The position numbers and the translations under genes were made by a program. Shown here in pieces: positions 37,152-46,441 of a stretch of 64,000 nt of DNA. This stretch comes from Serratia liquefaciens (GTDB taxonomy: Bacteria; Pseudomonadota; Gammaproteobacteria; Enterobacterales; Enterobacteriaceae): NCBI GenBank assembly GCA_012719855.1, contig JAAXZN010000017.1:1-64000 (forward strand), written 5' to 3'. Numbering within the stretch: position 1 is the first letter of the stretch; each line of letters begins with the position of its first letter. A model generated the notes under the pieces. The model was not told the origin of the DNA, made no database searches, and saw nothing but the letters and a program-made list of their open reading frames with translations.

Positions 37152-38105
37152 TCAGGCTTTTCGATTCTGTAATGCGATAAACAGGATCAGCACACCGCCC
37201 CACAGGGCCATGGTCAGATAACTGCTGACGCCCAGCAGGTTGAGGCCGCTTTCCAGCATTTGCAGCACTATCAGCGCCAGCACCAGACCCAGTACCCGGC
37301 CAAACCCGCCGTCCGGGTTAATGCCGCCCAGCACCGAGGCCAAAATGGTCACCAGCAGATAGGATTCACCGTAACCGGCCTTGGCCGAGTTGAATTTGGC
37401 CATCATCAGCAGCGCCGCACCCCAGCCGAGCAGGGCGGACAAAATGTAGACCGCAATCTGTACCCGGGCGGTGTTCACACCGCTAAAACGGGTGGCTTGC
37501 TCGTTGGAGCCAATCAGATACAGGCTGCGTCCGAGCGTGGTGTGCTCCAGCAATAGCCACAAACCAACAGATACCAGCAGGAACAGCAGCAGCGCTATCG
37601 GGATGCCGAGCAGGCTGCCGTTGCCGAGATACTGAATCGCCGCCGGGAAGCCGGAGATCACCGCGCCGTTGGACAGCAGAATATTCAGGCCGGTGATCAG
37701 CGTCATGGTGCCGAGCGAAGCGAGGATGGGCGAAACGCCGATCCAGGCGACCAGCACGCCGTTAAGTGCGCCAATGGCGACGGCGACCAGCAGCCCGGCC
37801 AGCAGTGCCAGCGCCAGAAACAGCGGCTGGTCCGGGTGGCTGACGATAATCGCCGCCATCACCAGCGAGCAGGCGTTGGCACCGGCGATAATCGACAGAT
37901 TGATGCCGCCGGTCAGCATGGTAATGCCCATCCCGAGCGCCAGCATGCCGAGGATCGGCAGCTGCGAGGCGATTGACTGGAAATTGCCGAGGCTGAAGAA
38001 GCGCGATCCGAGCAGCCCGGCGAACAGCAGCGCTACGGCGATAATGATCGCGCTTTGCAGGCGGATGATCCGATCGTTGGGGATCAGACAGGTTAACTGG
38101 ATCAT
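37152..38105 (-). CDS. Sugar ABC transporter permease (second)
   Basis: 317 aa from ATG 38105, one base after the stop of the preceding permease gene (TGACATG); a longer start at 38138 is less likely. About 8-10 hydrophobic segments and the RbsC/AraH-type signature GINLSIIAGANACS and LGGINPDGGFG. It pairs with the neighbouring permease as a heterodimeric channel in the inner membrane. Confidence 0.88.
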   Translation of the reverse strand: MIQLTCLIPNDRIIRLQSAIIIAVALLFAGLLGSRFFSLGNFQSIASQLPILGMLALGMGITMLTGGINLSIIAGANACSLVMAAIIVSHPDQPLFLALALLAGLLVAVAIGALNGVLVAWIGVSPILASLGTMTLITGLNILLSNGAVISGFPAAIQYLGNGSLLGIPIALLLFLLVSVGLWLLLEHTTLGRSLYLIGSNEQATRFSGVNTARVQIAVYILSALLGWGAALLMMAKFNSAKAGYGESYLLVTILASVLGGINPDGGFGRVLGLVLALIVLQMLESGLNLLGVSSYLTMALWGGVLILFIALQNRKA

Positions 38106-38106
38106 G

Positions 38107-39096
38107 TCATAGCTCCTTGGCCAGCTTGCGTTTTTCATTCCAGGCGGTGCTGCTGATGCTGATCAGAATGATCGCGCCGCTGAACACCTGGTGCCAATAG
38201 GCCGACACGCTGAGCAGCGTCAGGCCGTTTTGCAGGAAGGCCAACAACACCACGCCCAGCAGCGTGCCGGTCAGGGAGCCGCGCCCACCGGTCATGCTGG
38301 TGCCGCCCAGCACTACCGCCGCCAGCACCGTCAGCTCAAAACCGAGCAGGGAGTTGGGGGCTACCGATTGGGTTATCTGCGCCTGCACCACCGCGGCGAT
38401 ACCCGCCAGAATGCCCATGTAGCCGTAAACGTAGAAGTGCAGCCGCAGCAGGTTCAGCCCCAGGCGTGACGCCGCATCGCGGTTGCCGCCCATGGCGAAA
38501 ATCTGGCGGCCGAGGCGGGTAAAGTTCATCAGCACGCCGGTGACGATAATCACCGCCAGCAGGCACAGCAGCGGCAGCGTCAGGCCGTAGTCATAACCGT
38601 CGGCCCCCTGGAACGAGAACCAGCTGATGCCATCCATAAACCAGTCGGGGAAACCGTACAGCCAGGTGCCGTTGGTGGCGTACACCAGTAAGCCGTAGAA
38701 CAGGTTCAGGGTGGCGATGGTGATGATGATCGCCGGTACCCTCAGCCAGTAGACCAGGAAACCGTTCACCAGCCCGAGCAGCAGGCCGATGCCCATTGCC
38801 AGTGCGAACGCCAGCGGGAAGCCGCCGCCGTGTTGAATGACCCAACTGGCCATCACGTACTGCGCGATGGCGGTGATTGCCGGGAATGAAATGTCGATGC
38901 CGCCGGCAATCAGCACCACGAACAGGCCGCAGGCGAGAATGCCGAGAATGGCGTAGCTGGTGGCGACGTCGGTCAGGTTACCCAGCGTCAGAAACTCGCT
39001 GGTGCTGACGCTCAGCCCTATTGCCAGCAACAACACCAGCAGGCCCAGGTAAAACTCGTGCCGGCCGGCCAGGCGGGCCAATAATGACTTATCCAT
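38107..39096 (-). CDS. Sugar ABC transporter permease (first)
   Basis: 329 aa, RbsC-like polytopic protein with IAGGIDISFPAITAIAQY and VVLGGTSMTGGRGSLTGTLLG. It overlaps the ATPase gene by 8 bp. Two different permeases with one double-ATPase is the pattern of CUT2-type importers such as Lsr and Ytf/Yjf. Confidence 0.88.
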   Translation of the reverse strand: MDKSLLARLAGRHEFYLGLLVLLLAIGLSVSTSEFLTLGNLTDVATSYAILGILACGLFVVLIAGGIDISFPAITAIAQYVMASWVIQHGGGFPLAFALAMGIGLLLGLVNGFLVYWLRVPAIIITIATLNLFYGLLVYATNGTWLYGFPDWFMDGISWFSFQGADGYDYGLTLPLLCLLAVIIVTGVLMNFTRLGRQIFAMGGNRDAASRLGLNLLRLHFYVYGYMGILAGIAAVVQAQITQSVAPNSLLGFELTVLAAVVLGGTSMTGGRGSLTGTLLGVVLLAFLQNGLTLLSVSAYWHQVFSGAIILISISSTAWNEKRKLAKEL

Positions 39097-40588
39097 TCAC
39101 CACCTCGGCGATCTGTTGTTCGGTGCTGTGGTGCGGCGAAAACTCGGCGATCAGCTCGCCCTTGCGCATCACCATCACCCGATGGCTGTTGTAATAGGCT
39201 TCCGGGATTTCGTCGCAGATCATCAGCATCGCCATGCCGAGCGCGGCCAGATCTTTGGCGATCTGGTAGATCCCCTCTTTGTTGGCGATATCCACCCCGA
39301 CGGTGGGCGAGTCAAGGATCAGGATCTTCGGCTGCGTTGCCACCCACTTGGCGATGGCGATACGTTGCGCATTACCGCCCGACAGGGTTTTTACCGGCAG
39401 CGCGCTGTCGGAAACCTTGATGTTCAGATCGTGAATCAGCCGGTCAACCAGCTCGGTCGCTTTGGCATGGTCCAGCAGCCCGAGTGGGGTGTGCAGTTGA
39501 TCAAAGACCGTGACGATGGTGTTGTCGTAGATCGACTGATCCATGATCAGCCCTTGCGTAAGACGATCCTCCGACACATAGCCGATACCCTGGCGTACCG
39601 CTTCACGGTTGTTGTGCAGTTGGACCGGTTGGCCGTCGATGCGAATTTCTCCGCTGTCAGGACGCGTCATGCCGAACAGGCTGAGGCACAGCTCGGTACG
39701 GCCCGCGCCGAGCAGCCCGACGATCGAGACGATCTCGCCGCCGTGCAGTGACAGGTTGATATCCTGGTATTTTCCGCGTCGGCTGAGGTTGCGAACCTCA
39801 AGCAGCGGTGCGCTGTCGGTTGACGCCAGCGCCGGCAGCTGGCTGTAATGGAAGCGTTGGCCGGTCATCAGGAACGCCAGTTCATGACTGTCCAACTGGC
39901 TGGCCGGATAAGTGCCGACCAGCTTGCCGTCGCGCATCACGCTGATGCGGTCGGCGACCTCCATCACTTCATCCAGCCGGTGGCTGACAAACACCACGCA
40001 AATGCCCGCCGCTTTCAGTTCGTTGACCACCCGCAGCAGGCCGTCGACCTCTTGCTGCGTCAGCGAAGCGGTTGGCTCATCCATGATCACCAGCCGTGCT
40101 TCGGCGGCAATGGCGCGGCATATGGCCACCAGTTGGCGATCGGCAATCGACAGTTTTTCAACTTTCTTGTCGGGATCGATATGCACGCCGACGCGCGCCA
40201 TGGCATCCAGCGCCGTTTGGCGCATCACCTGCTTGCGCACCCAGAAATGGCCGTCGGGCAGGTAGCGGTGAATGGCAATATTTTCCGCTACGGTCAGGTT
40301 GGGGAATAACGACAGATCCTGATAAATCACCTGAATACCGTAATAGCCAGACAGTTGCGGCGTCAGGGAATGAAAAAGTTTACCTTCCAGCGAAATATTG
40401 GCGCCTTTTTCCGGCTGATAAACACCGGAAATAATTTTAATGATGGTGCTTTTGCCGCAGCCATTTTGCCCGGCCAGGCAGTGCACTTCGCCAATATTTA
40501 GCGTCAGGTTGATCTGGTCCAAGGCCAGCACGCCTGGAAATCGCTTACTGATATTTTCCAGGGTGATAAATGCGGTGGATGTGGTCAT
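39089..40588 (-). CDS. Sugar ABC transporter ATPase with two nucleotide-binding domains
   Basis: 499 aa. N-terminal ABC domain with Walker A GQNGCGKST (about 38-46) and Walker B LVIMDEPTA. The second domain has a degenerate Walker A region (VGLLGAGRTEL), signature LSGGNAQR and ILILDSPTVGVD. This RbsA/XylG organisation energises CUT2 sugar importers. It is the second gene of the operon, 111 bp after the binding-protein gene. Confidence 0.92.
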   Translation of the reverse strand: MTTSTAFITLENISKRFPGVLALDQINLTLNIGEVHCLAGQNGCGKSTIIKIISGVYQPEKGANISLEGKLFHSLTPQLSGYYGIQVIYQDLSLFPNLTVAENIAIHRYLPDGHFWVRKQVMRQTALDAMARVGVHIDPDKKVEKLSIADRQLVAICRAIAAEARLVIMDEPTASLTQQEVDGLLRVVNELKAAGICVVFVSHRLDEVMEVADRISVMRDGKLVGTYPASQLDSHELAFLMTGQRFHYSQLPALASTDSAPLLEVRNLSRRGKYQDINLSLHGGEIVSIVGLLGAGRTELCLSLFGMTRPDSGEIRIDGQPVQLHNNREAVRQGIGYVSEDRLTQGLIMDQSIYDNTIVTVFDQLHTPLGLLDHAKATELVDRLIHDLNIKVSDSALPVKTLSGGNAQRIAIAKWVATQPKILILDSPTVGVDIANKEGIYQIAKDLAALGMAMLMICDEIPEAYYNSHRVMVMRKGELIAEFSPHHSTEQQIAEVVNG

Positions 40589-40699
40589 AGCGTTAACCTG
40601 TGCAGGTTTTTATTATGGTCGTGACTGAAACTCGGGGCGCATATATTGCGCCCTTCGTTGTTTCATGACTTTCCCGGTGTGGCGTAATATTACTGAAAA

Positions 40700-41686
40700 T
40701 TAAAATCCTAGCGATTTGGCATTATCTTTAGTGACTTCAAGAATTTTATTAAACCGAATCACTTTTTTATCCATGTCGACGTCGGCTTTACCCAAGCCTT
40801 CGATCGACAAATCTTTGGTCACTTCTTTGCCCTGCAAGAGCTGATCGGCCACCGTCACCAGTGCATAACCGGCGTCCTTCGGATCCCACAGCAGGGCTTT
40901 CTTGATGTCGCCTCGCACCAGGTAAGGTGCAGCCTGCGCCGGCATGGCAATACCGACTACGGCGATCTTGTCCTTGGCGCGTTTCTTGGCGACTGCCTGG
41001 CCGGCACCGATCGGGCCGAGGGAGCCGAAACCGATAATGCCTTTCATCTGCGGATAGGTTTTCATTAAATCCAGCGTGGTGGCGTAGGATTTATCGATGC
41101 TTTCCGCCACCGGCAGGCGCGAAGTGACTTCGAACATGTCCGGATATTTGGCTTTCTGGTACTTGATGGCGGAATCCGCCCAGGCGTTGTGCAACGGCAC
41201 GGTCAGCGAACCCACGTAAATGGCATAGCCGCCTTTGCCGCCCATGTCTTTCGCCAGCTCATCGACGTTGGCCTGCGCATACTTCTCGCTGTCGATGGTT
41301 TCAATGTCCCACTGGCCAATCTGCTGGTCCGGGGATTCATGCGTCAGCACCACGATGCCTTTCTCGCGCGCCTTTTTCAGCACTGGCTCCAGCACTTTGG
41401 CGTCGTTAGGCACCACGATGATGGCGTTGACGTTCTTGGCGATCAGGTCTTCAATCACTTTCACCTGTGCGGCCGGGTCTGGGGTGGACGGCCCGGTCTG
41501 GTAGGCATTGACGTCGAGCTTTTTGGCCGCGTCGTTAACGCCGACTTCCATACGGTTGAACCAGGGAATGCCGGTCACTTTGGCAACCACGGCAATCTCG
41601 TACTTTTCAGCAGCAAAGGCAGGTGTTGTCGATAACATGCACGCAGAAACCACACATGCATTTAATAATGCGAGGTTAAATTTCAT
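40700..41686 (-). CDS. Periplasmic sugar-binding protein of the ABC importer
   Basis: 328 aa from ATG 41686, with AAGG shortly upstream; the frame's 5' extension to 41728 has no leader character. Signal peptide MKFNLALLNACVVSACMLS...AFA. Mature protein is a periplasmic-binding-protein type 1 fold of the RbsB/RhaS/LsrB group (TGPSTPDPAAQVKVIEDLI, IVVPNDAKVLEPVLKKA, LTHESPD). It is the first gene of the operon and so probably the most abundant product. The ligand is probably a pentose, pentulose or related sugar, given the kinase in the operon; an AI-2-like ligand is less likely because no Lsr processing genes follow. Confidence 0.88.
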   Translation of the reverse strand: MKFNLALLNACVVSACMLSTTPAFAAEKYEIAVVAKVTGIPWFNRMEVGVNDAAKKLDVNAYQTGPSTPDPAAQVKVIEDLIAKNVNAIIVVPNDAKVLEPVLKKAREKGIVVLTHESPDQQIGQWDIETIDSEKYAQANVDELAKDMGGKGGYAIYVGSLTVPLHNAWADSAIKYQKAKYPDMFEVTSRLPVAESIDKSYATTLDLMKTYPQMKGIIGFGSLGPIGAGQAVAKKRAKDKIAVVGIAMPAQAAPYLVRGDIKKALLWDPKDAGYALVTVADQLLQGKEVTKDLSIEGLGKADVDMDKKVIRFNKILEVTKDNAKSLGF

Positions 41687-41778
41687 TCGCTGTACCTTTT
41701 TTATCTGTAGGGGTGGCTGTTTTTCCACCTGAGCAGATTACAAAGGAATGGAAGAGGGGGCGTAACGAGAGTTGGGGA

Positions 41779-41798
41779 ATTGTGATCTGTGCACGTTG
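41779..41798 (-). promoter_or_regulatory. Weak CRP-like site upstream of the sugar operon
   Basis: TGTGATCTGTGCACGT resembles one half of the CRP consensus (TGTGA) but the second half is poor and the spacing is one base short. It lies about 100 bp before the binding-protein start, a usual place for CRP. The rest of 41687-41950 is AT-rich with no gene. Confidence 0.25.
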
Positions 41799-41952
41799 AA
41801 GTAAAATTATGACATTTTTAATGTTAATTAAATGTTGAATAATTCAGTGGTGGTAATTTTACCACGAAAAATCATCATAAAATTAACAATAAAAACCATA
41901 ATTATTTACATATTTAAAACAAATGGGGCGGGGAAATCGGGTTTTACAGGGG

Positions 41953-41980
41953 TAAAAATGCCGGCCTGAGCGCCGGCATT
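41953..41980 (-). terminator. Rho-independent terminator of gdhA
   Basis: AATGCCGGC (41957-41965) pairs with GCCGGCATT (41972-41980). As at 41954-41958 give a U-tract on the minus strand. It lies 45 bases after the gdhA stop. Confidence 0.85.
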
Positions 41981-42024
41981 GAAGCATTTTAGAAATGTGT
42001 GAACAAGATCACCTTATGAACCTG

Positions 42025-43368
42025 TTACAACACGCCCTGCGCCAGCATGGCGTCGGCTACCTTGACGAATCCGGCGATATTGGCGCCGTGTACGTAGTGG
42101 GTTTGCTTACCCTCGCCGCCGTATTCCACGCAGGCGTGATGAATATCCGCCATGATATGTTGTAAACGTACATCCACTTTCTCGGCGCGCCAACCGATGC
42201 GCGCGGCGTTCTGCGCCATCTCCAGCCCGGAAGTGGCAACCCCACCGGCGTTGGCCGCCTTGCCTGGCGCAAACAGTACCCCGGCGTCCAGGAACGCATC
42301 GGTCGCCTGAATGGTGGTCGGCATATTTGCGCCTTCAGCCACAGCTTTGACCCCGTTGCGGATCAGCGTCTGTGCCGCGGCCAAATCCAGCTCGTTTTGG
42401 GTGGCGCACGGCAGAGCGATATCCACCGGCACGTTCCACGGCTGCTGGCCGGCCAGATAGGTCAGGCCGCGTTCGCGGGCATAATCTTCCACCCGACCAT
42501 AGCGCTGATTCTTGATCTCCACCAAATGGGCCAGTTTTTCGGTGGTGAAACCGGCTTCATCGACCAGGGTGCCGCCGGAGTCTGATACGGTGATCACGCG
42601 CGCATCCAGCTCCAGCGCCTTTTCAATGGTGTATTGCGCCACATTACCTGAACCGGATACCGCAACCCGCATGCCTTCAAAACCCAGCCCGTGACGTTGC
42701 AGCATGGCGTCGGTGAAATAGACCAGCCCATAGCCGGTGGCCTCTGGACGGATCAGGCTGCCGCCGAATGACAGCCCCTTGCCGGTAAACACGCAGGCGG
42801 TGTTGTTGGACAGTTTCTTCATCATGCCGCTCATAAAGCCGACTTCACGACCGCCAACGCCGATATCCCCGGCGGGCACGTCGGTATCCGGCCCGAGGTG
42901 ACGGTACAGCTCGGTCATCAGCGCCTGGCAGAAACGCATGATCTCCGCCTGACTTTTCCCTTTTGGATCAAAGTCAGAACCGCCTTTTCCGCCGCCCATC
43001 GGCAGGGTGGTCAGCGCGTTTTTAAACGTCTGTTCGAAGCCGAGGAACTTCAGAATCGACAAATTGACCGACGGATGAAAGCGCATGCCGCCTTTATAAG
43101 GCCCGATGGCGGAGTTGAACTGCACGCGCCAGGCGCGGTTGACCTGCACCTGGCCGCGATCGTCCACCCAACTGACGCGGAACTGGATGGTACGCTCGGG
43201 CTCTACCAAACGCTCCAGCAGCGCATATTCGCGATAGCGCGGATTACGCTCGATAAAAGGCCACAGCGAAGTGAAGACTTCCCTGACCGCCTGTAAAAAT
43301 TCCGGCTGATGGGGATTATGTTGTTGTAGCGAGGACAAGAAAGACTCTACCGATACGGTATTTTCCAT
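42025..43368 (-). CDS. gdhA: NADP-specific glutamate dehydrogenase
   Basis: 447 aa, the length of E. coli GdhA (447). Conserved catalytic region LPMGGGKGGSDFDPKGKS, PAGDIGVGGREVGFM and the Rossmann motif VSGSGNVAQYTIEKA. It makes glutamate from 2-oxoglutarate and ammonia with NADPH, forming hexamers in the cytoplasm. A dispersed repeat lies in its upstream region. It is inserted here between rsmJ and uspA relative to E. coli order. Confidence 0.97.
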   Translation of the reverse strand: MENTVSVESFLSSLQQHNPHQPEFLQAVREVFTSLWPFIERNPRYREYALLERLVEPERTIQFRVSWVDDRGQVQVNRAWRVQFNSAIGPYKGGMRFHPSVNLSILKFLGFEQTFKNALTTLPMGGGKGGSDFDPKGKSQAEIMRFCQALMTELYRHLGPDTDVPAGDIGVGGREVGFMSGMMKKLSNNTACVFTGKGLSFGGSLIRPEATGYGLVYFTDAMLQRHGLGFEGMRVAVSGSGNVAQYTIEKALELDARVITVSDSGGTLVDEAGFTTEKLAHLVEIKNQRYGRVEDYARERGLTYLAGQQPWNVPVDIALPCATQNELDLAAAQTLIRNGVKAVAEGANMPTTIQATDAFLDAGVLFAPGKAANAGGVATSGLEMAQNAARIGWRAEKVDVRLQHIMADIHHACVEYGGEGKQTHYVHGANIAGFVKVADAMLAQGVL

Positions 43369-43381
43369 GGATAACTCCTTT

Positions 43382-43413
43382 ATACCCGTTGCCTTTCAAG
43401 CTGCAGCGTTGTT
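43382..43413. repeat. Dispersed intergenic repeat, copy 1
   Basis: A 32-bp unit beginning ATACCCGT and containing CCTTTCAAGC is repeated at 51507-51538 with only three T/C differences. Both copies are intergenic and in the same orientation, upstream of gdhA and upstream of the VOC gene. It looks like a short genome-wide repeat of the REP/ERIC kind; similar units are known from Serratia and relatives. Confidence 0.7.
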
Positions 43414-43575
43414 GCCCGGCTACAGCCCGAAATTCATAGGGTAATACTGTTAATTTCCCCCATTATTTTTATAAATATGGGTATGGATAAAACCTGGGGG
43501 AGGATGTTGTGTCTTTAGCGACTATATCACTGGAGGGCGGTTGATTATCAAGCGATTAATTAGGTTGGCGCCATG

Positions 43576-43600
43576 AAAAACGCCCGCAATCGCGGGCGTT
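43576..43600 (-). terminator. Rho-independent terminator of uspA
   Basis: ACGCCCGC (43580-43587) and GCGGGCGT (43592-43599) with a 4-base loop. As at 43576-43580 become a U-tract on the minus strand, about 30 bases after the uspA stop. Confidence 0.9.
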
Positions 43601-43627
43601 GGGGCAAGGCTGTTTAGCGGCGCCGAC

Positions 43628-44074
43628 TTAATCTTCGGCTTTTTCTTCTTCGTCACGCAGCGGCACGATCAGCATGTCGATGTGCACGGTGTTGATCAAC
43701 TGACGTGCGGAGGACATCAGCTTGCTCCAGAAATCCTGATGGTGGCCGCACAGGACCAGGTCCATATCGTATTTCTTGATGGCATCAACCAGCACCTGCG
43801 CCAAATCGCCGCTGCCGCTCAGGGTTTCGGTGATTGGATAGCCGGCATTTTGCGACAGTTCGGTCAATGCGTGGTGAGTTTCTTCGGAAATGCGTTTTTG
43901 CATATCGCCGAGATTAACGTCGATCAGGCCGGTATACAGGTCGGAATAGTTAACATCTACGTGGATCAGGGAAACTTTGGCGTTGTAAGGACGCGCCATA
44001 GATACGGCTTTCTCCACCAGGATTTTACTTTCCGGGGACAGGTCTACCGCAATCAGAATGTGTTTGTAAGCCAT
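43628..44074 (-). CDS. uspA: Universal stress protein A
   Basis: 148 aa. The start [23 protein letters not shown] and the spacing match UspA; the C-terminus carries a short acidic tail (EEEKAED) a little longer than E. coli's 144 aa. Cytoplasmic stress protein, dimer. In enterobacteria it is divergent from uspB; here about 2.4 kb separates them because a transposon has inserted. Confidence 0.95.
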   Translation of the reverse strand: MAYKHILIAVDLSPESKILVEKAVSMARPYNAKVSLIHVDVNYSDLYTGLIDVNLGDMQKRISEETHHALTELSQNAGYPITETLSGSGDLAQVLVDAIKKYDMDLVLCGHHQDFWSKLMSSARQLINTVHIDMLIVPLRDEEEKAED

Positions 44075-44199
44075 GAGAATACTCCTTCCATATAATGCCG
44101 ATTAAAAGGTTAGCAGGCATTTAGCGTACCAGCCTGGCGCTTCAGGTTTACCTGCATTTTATCATTCAGATAACGCAATGATATGTTGGGGCGATCACA

Positions 44200-44304
44200 A
44201 TGCACCGCATCAAAAAACTCTCTTTATCTCTCTACCGTCAGTTTTACACCCGCTGGGCAGAAAAGCCTATCGCCCGTGATGCGGTTGCTGGGTTGACCGA
44301 TTGA
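44200..44304 (+). CDS. Possible 34-residue basic small protein
   Basis: ATG 44200 to TGA 44304, preceded by GGGGCG about 8 bases upstream. The peptide is basic at its start (MHRIKKLSLSLYRQFY) with RWAEKPIARDAV after it, a protein-like composition. It ends just before the transposon's outer end. I do not recognise it; it could be chance or the remnant of a gene cut by the insertion, although the stop lies in flanking DNA. Confidence 0.3.
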   Translation: MHRIKKLSLSLYRQFYTRWAEKPIARDAVAGLTD

Positions 44305-44307
44305 AAT

Positions 44308-44500
44308 TTGACATCCTCCCCGCCCTATAGGACGAGGATCCCTACAGCGTTCAGACCCTAGCCTGACTCACTTCGGTGGGTTCCTGCTTCAACGGGCGGT
44401 CTGACTGCACCCTCCCTCCACAGGCAAGCACGACATGTCCTGCCGCTAAAATGTTACGAGCACCGTTGATATCGGCATTCTCGGTATATCCGCACTCACG
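44308..44500 (-). ncRNA. Candidate omega-RNA (reRNA) at the tnpB 3' end
   Basis: In IS605-type elements the RNA guide of TnpB comes from the 3' end of tnpB and the adjoining right end, with the guide taken from flanking DNA. By analogy it would run leftwards through the end of tnpB and the hairpin at 44313-44339, with the guide read from bases below about 44308. Location is inferred from family knowledge; the RNA structure was not computed. Confidence 0.35.
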
Positions 44501-45559
44501 GCACTCGAATCTACTTTGTGACAAACGGTTATCTTTCGATGTATGGCCACAACAGGCACAACGCTGACTGGTGTATGCCGGAGGTATCGCCAGGACCTGA
44601 CCGCCGCGCCAGAGCTGCTTGTACTCAAGCTGACGACGCATTTCATACCAGCCCTGATCCAGTATCGAACGGTTCAGGCCTGATTTGGCTCTGACATTCC
44701 GTCCGTACTGCTCTGCTGTGCCTTTTGCCGATTTCGACATGTTACTTACCTTCAAATCTTCAATGATGATCATCGCGTGGTTTTTGCTGATTTCACTGGT
44801 GACTTTGTGAAGGTAGTCGCGCCGGATATTGGCAATGTGCGAGTGAAGACGCTGGATTTTTCGCTTCTGTATCTGCCAGTTTGAGCTGAACTTCTCTTTG
44901 CGGCTTAACTGTCGCTGGAGCATTGCCAGCTTGCGCTGGCTTGCTTTAAAACTGTTGACGGGCTGATATACCGTGCCATCTGAAAGTGTGGCGAGTTTCG
45001 TGACTCCGGCATCCAGACCGACCATCGACTCTGCGTTGTGAACGGGGTCAGTCACTTCATATTCCGTCTGGATACTGACGTACCATTTACCACATGACTG
45101 GCTGACCGAGACATTTTTCACTTCGCCAATGACTTCACGGCTGTTGCGATAACGTATCCATCCCAACTTTGGCAAGGATATACGACTATTGGTCTGATCG
45201 AGCTTCACACCTTGCGGGTAGCGGAATGCATCGTTTTGACCGCGTTTTTTAAAGCGCGGGAATGCAGCGCGTTTCTGGAAGAAATTCTTGTAGCCGCGCT
45301 CCAGATCTTTCAGAGACTGCTGCAACGGTTGCGAAGGTGATCCTTTCAGCCACTGTGTTTCAGCCGCTGATTTCCACGCAATGAGCCATGAAGCCATTTT
45401 GGTGTAGGGGATATATTTATTCCCCGCTTTATGGTTCGCATTCTGACGTGCCAGTGCACGGTTAAAAACGAAGCGACAAGCTCCTGCGAAGCGCCGCATA
45501 TCGCGCTCCTGCTGACCATTTGGCCTTAACTGGAATTTGAAGGCTTGAAGTCGTTTCAT
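44351..45559 (-). CDS. tnpB: TnpB, RNA-guided nuclease of the IS605 family
   Basis: 402 aa from ATG 45559 ([17 protein letters not shown]); an ATG three codons upstream is possible. RuvC-like catalytic residues are present: Asp in [11 protein letters not shown], Glu in MIIIEDLKV and Asp in [10 protein letters not shown]. The zinc ribbon has two CxxC pairs (CACCG, CRECG). All key motifs are intact, so the protein should be active. TnpB uses the element's omega-RNA to cut DNA and favours retention of the element; it is not needed for transposition itself. Confidence 0.92.
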   Translation of the reverse strand: MKRLQAFKFQLRPNGQQERDMRRFAGACRFVFNRALARQNANHKAGNKYIPYTKMASWLIAWKSAAETQWLKGSPSQPLQQSLKDLERGYKNFFQKRAAFPRFKKRGQNDAFRYPQGVKLDQTNSRISLPKLGWIRYRNSREVIGEVKNVSVSQSCGKWYVSIQTEYEVTDPVHNAESMVGLDAGVTKLATLSDGTVYQPVNSFKASQRKLAMLQRQLSRKEKFSSNWQIQKRKIQRLHSHIANIRRDYLHKVTSEISKNHAMIIIEDLKVSNMSKSAKGTAEQYGRNVRAKSGLNRSILDQGWYEMRRQLEYKQLWRGGQVLAIPPAYTSQRCACCGHTSKDNRLSQSRFECRECGYTENADINGARNILAAGHVVLACGGRVQSDRPLKQEPTEVSQARV

Positions 45560-45581
45560 GACTATCATGATACTTTGGTCT

Positions 45582-45999
45582 ATGACAAAAGAAACCGATA
45601 TTCGCCGTGGAAGACACTGCGTTTTCCTGATGCATGTTCATTGGGTATTTGTTGCCAAATATCGTAGAAAGATATTTGATCTGGATGCCATCGAAAAGCT
45701 ACGCAGCTACTTTGCCAGCGTATGCGCTAATTTTGATGTTGAACGGGTTGAATATGGACGGCGAATGCGACCACGTGCATTTGCTGATCAATTACCCTCC
45801 AAAACTCGCAGTATCGAATCTGGTCAACAGTCTTAAAAGCGTATCCAGCAGGTTGCTTCGCCGTGACCGGCCAGACATCGCCCAACGGTATTACTACAAA
45901 AGCGTTCTATGGACACCGGGTTACTTTGCAAGTCGTTGCGGTGGTGCGCCGATTTCGATCATCCGGCAATACATCGAGCAGCAGCAAACACCCGATTAG
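45582..45999 (+). pseudogene. tnpA: TnpA (Y1 HUH transposase), +1 frameshift
   Basis: Starts at ATG 45582 (MTKETDIRRGRHCVFLMHVHWVFVAKYRR as two short conserved runs) and stays in frame to about 45752. An extra T at 45753 (GAA-T-ATG-GAC) shifts it; the rest continues in the next frame: MDGECDHVHLLINY with the HUH pair, then RYYYKSVLWTPGYF and the catalytic Tyr in IRQYIEQQQ. Without the extra T it would be 138 aa, the normal size. As read here it cannot make a full transposase, so the element would be immobile unless helped in trans or the base is a sequencing error. Confidence 0.85.
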
Positions 46000-46050
46000 T
46001 CGGAAAACCGCGCCTTATATCCCCGCCTTGAAGGACGGGGTTTTACGGCG

Positions 46051-46441
46051 CACCTAATAAGCGGTTCTTAAACAGAGTATAGCCCCAATTGCCTTCAGGG
46101 GCAGTGGAAAAGACCGGCGGCGTCTGGCGGGGCGGTTATCAGTTATAACCAATAGGTGGATGACAAATGGGTGGGTTGCGGTAAATTTTATCTACTGCTC
46201 AGGCCAGTTTGCGTTTCATTAACCTACAATAATGACTATAGGCCTTATCATTTCTCCTCTGAATCAAACCTACGCGTGCGCATCGGCATGGCGATAGGCT
46301 GTCTCCAGAGGCGGTGGGTTATGCGCGGCCTGTACGGTGTAAAGGGGATCGGAGCGGTAGGCTCCAGCAGTAATGGGTATAGAGGTAGGGCAGTTGGACC
46401 CGGCGGAGCGCCGCGGATAACAACGCCTTGAGGAGGCAATC
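46051..46441. other. uspB upstream region
   Basis: About 390 bases between the transposon end and uspB with no convincing gene; short open frames here lack coding character. It should hold the uspB promoter, which is sigma-S dependent in E. coli; I cannot place the -10 element with certainty. Confidence 0.5.

Larger units (their letters stand above)
44308..46050. mobile_element. IS200/IS605-family element with divergent tnpB and tnpA
   Basis: Encodes an intact TnpB on the minus strand and a frameshifted Y1 transposase TnpA on the plus strand; the start codons diverge with about 22 bp between them. Each end carries a subterminal hairpin: ATCCTC...GAGGAT (44313-44339) beyond the tnpB 3' end, and CCCCGCCTT...AAGGACGGGG (46021-46040) beyond tnpA. 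No terminal inverted repeats and no obvious target duplication, as expected for this family, which moves as single-stranded DNA. Outer boundaries are estimates to within about 15 bases. It separates uspA from uspB. Confidence 0.85.

Noticed and set aside
40700-41686. AI-2 (Lsr) uptake system
   Set aside because: Binding protein looks LsrB/RhaS-like, but there is no LsrK/F/G-type processing gene and the kinase is of the pentulose type.
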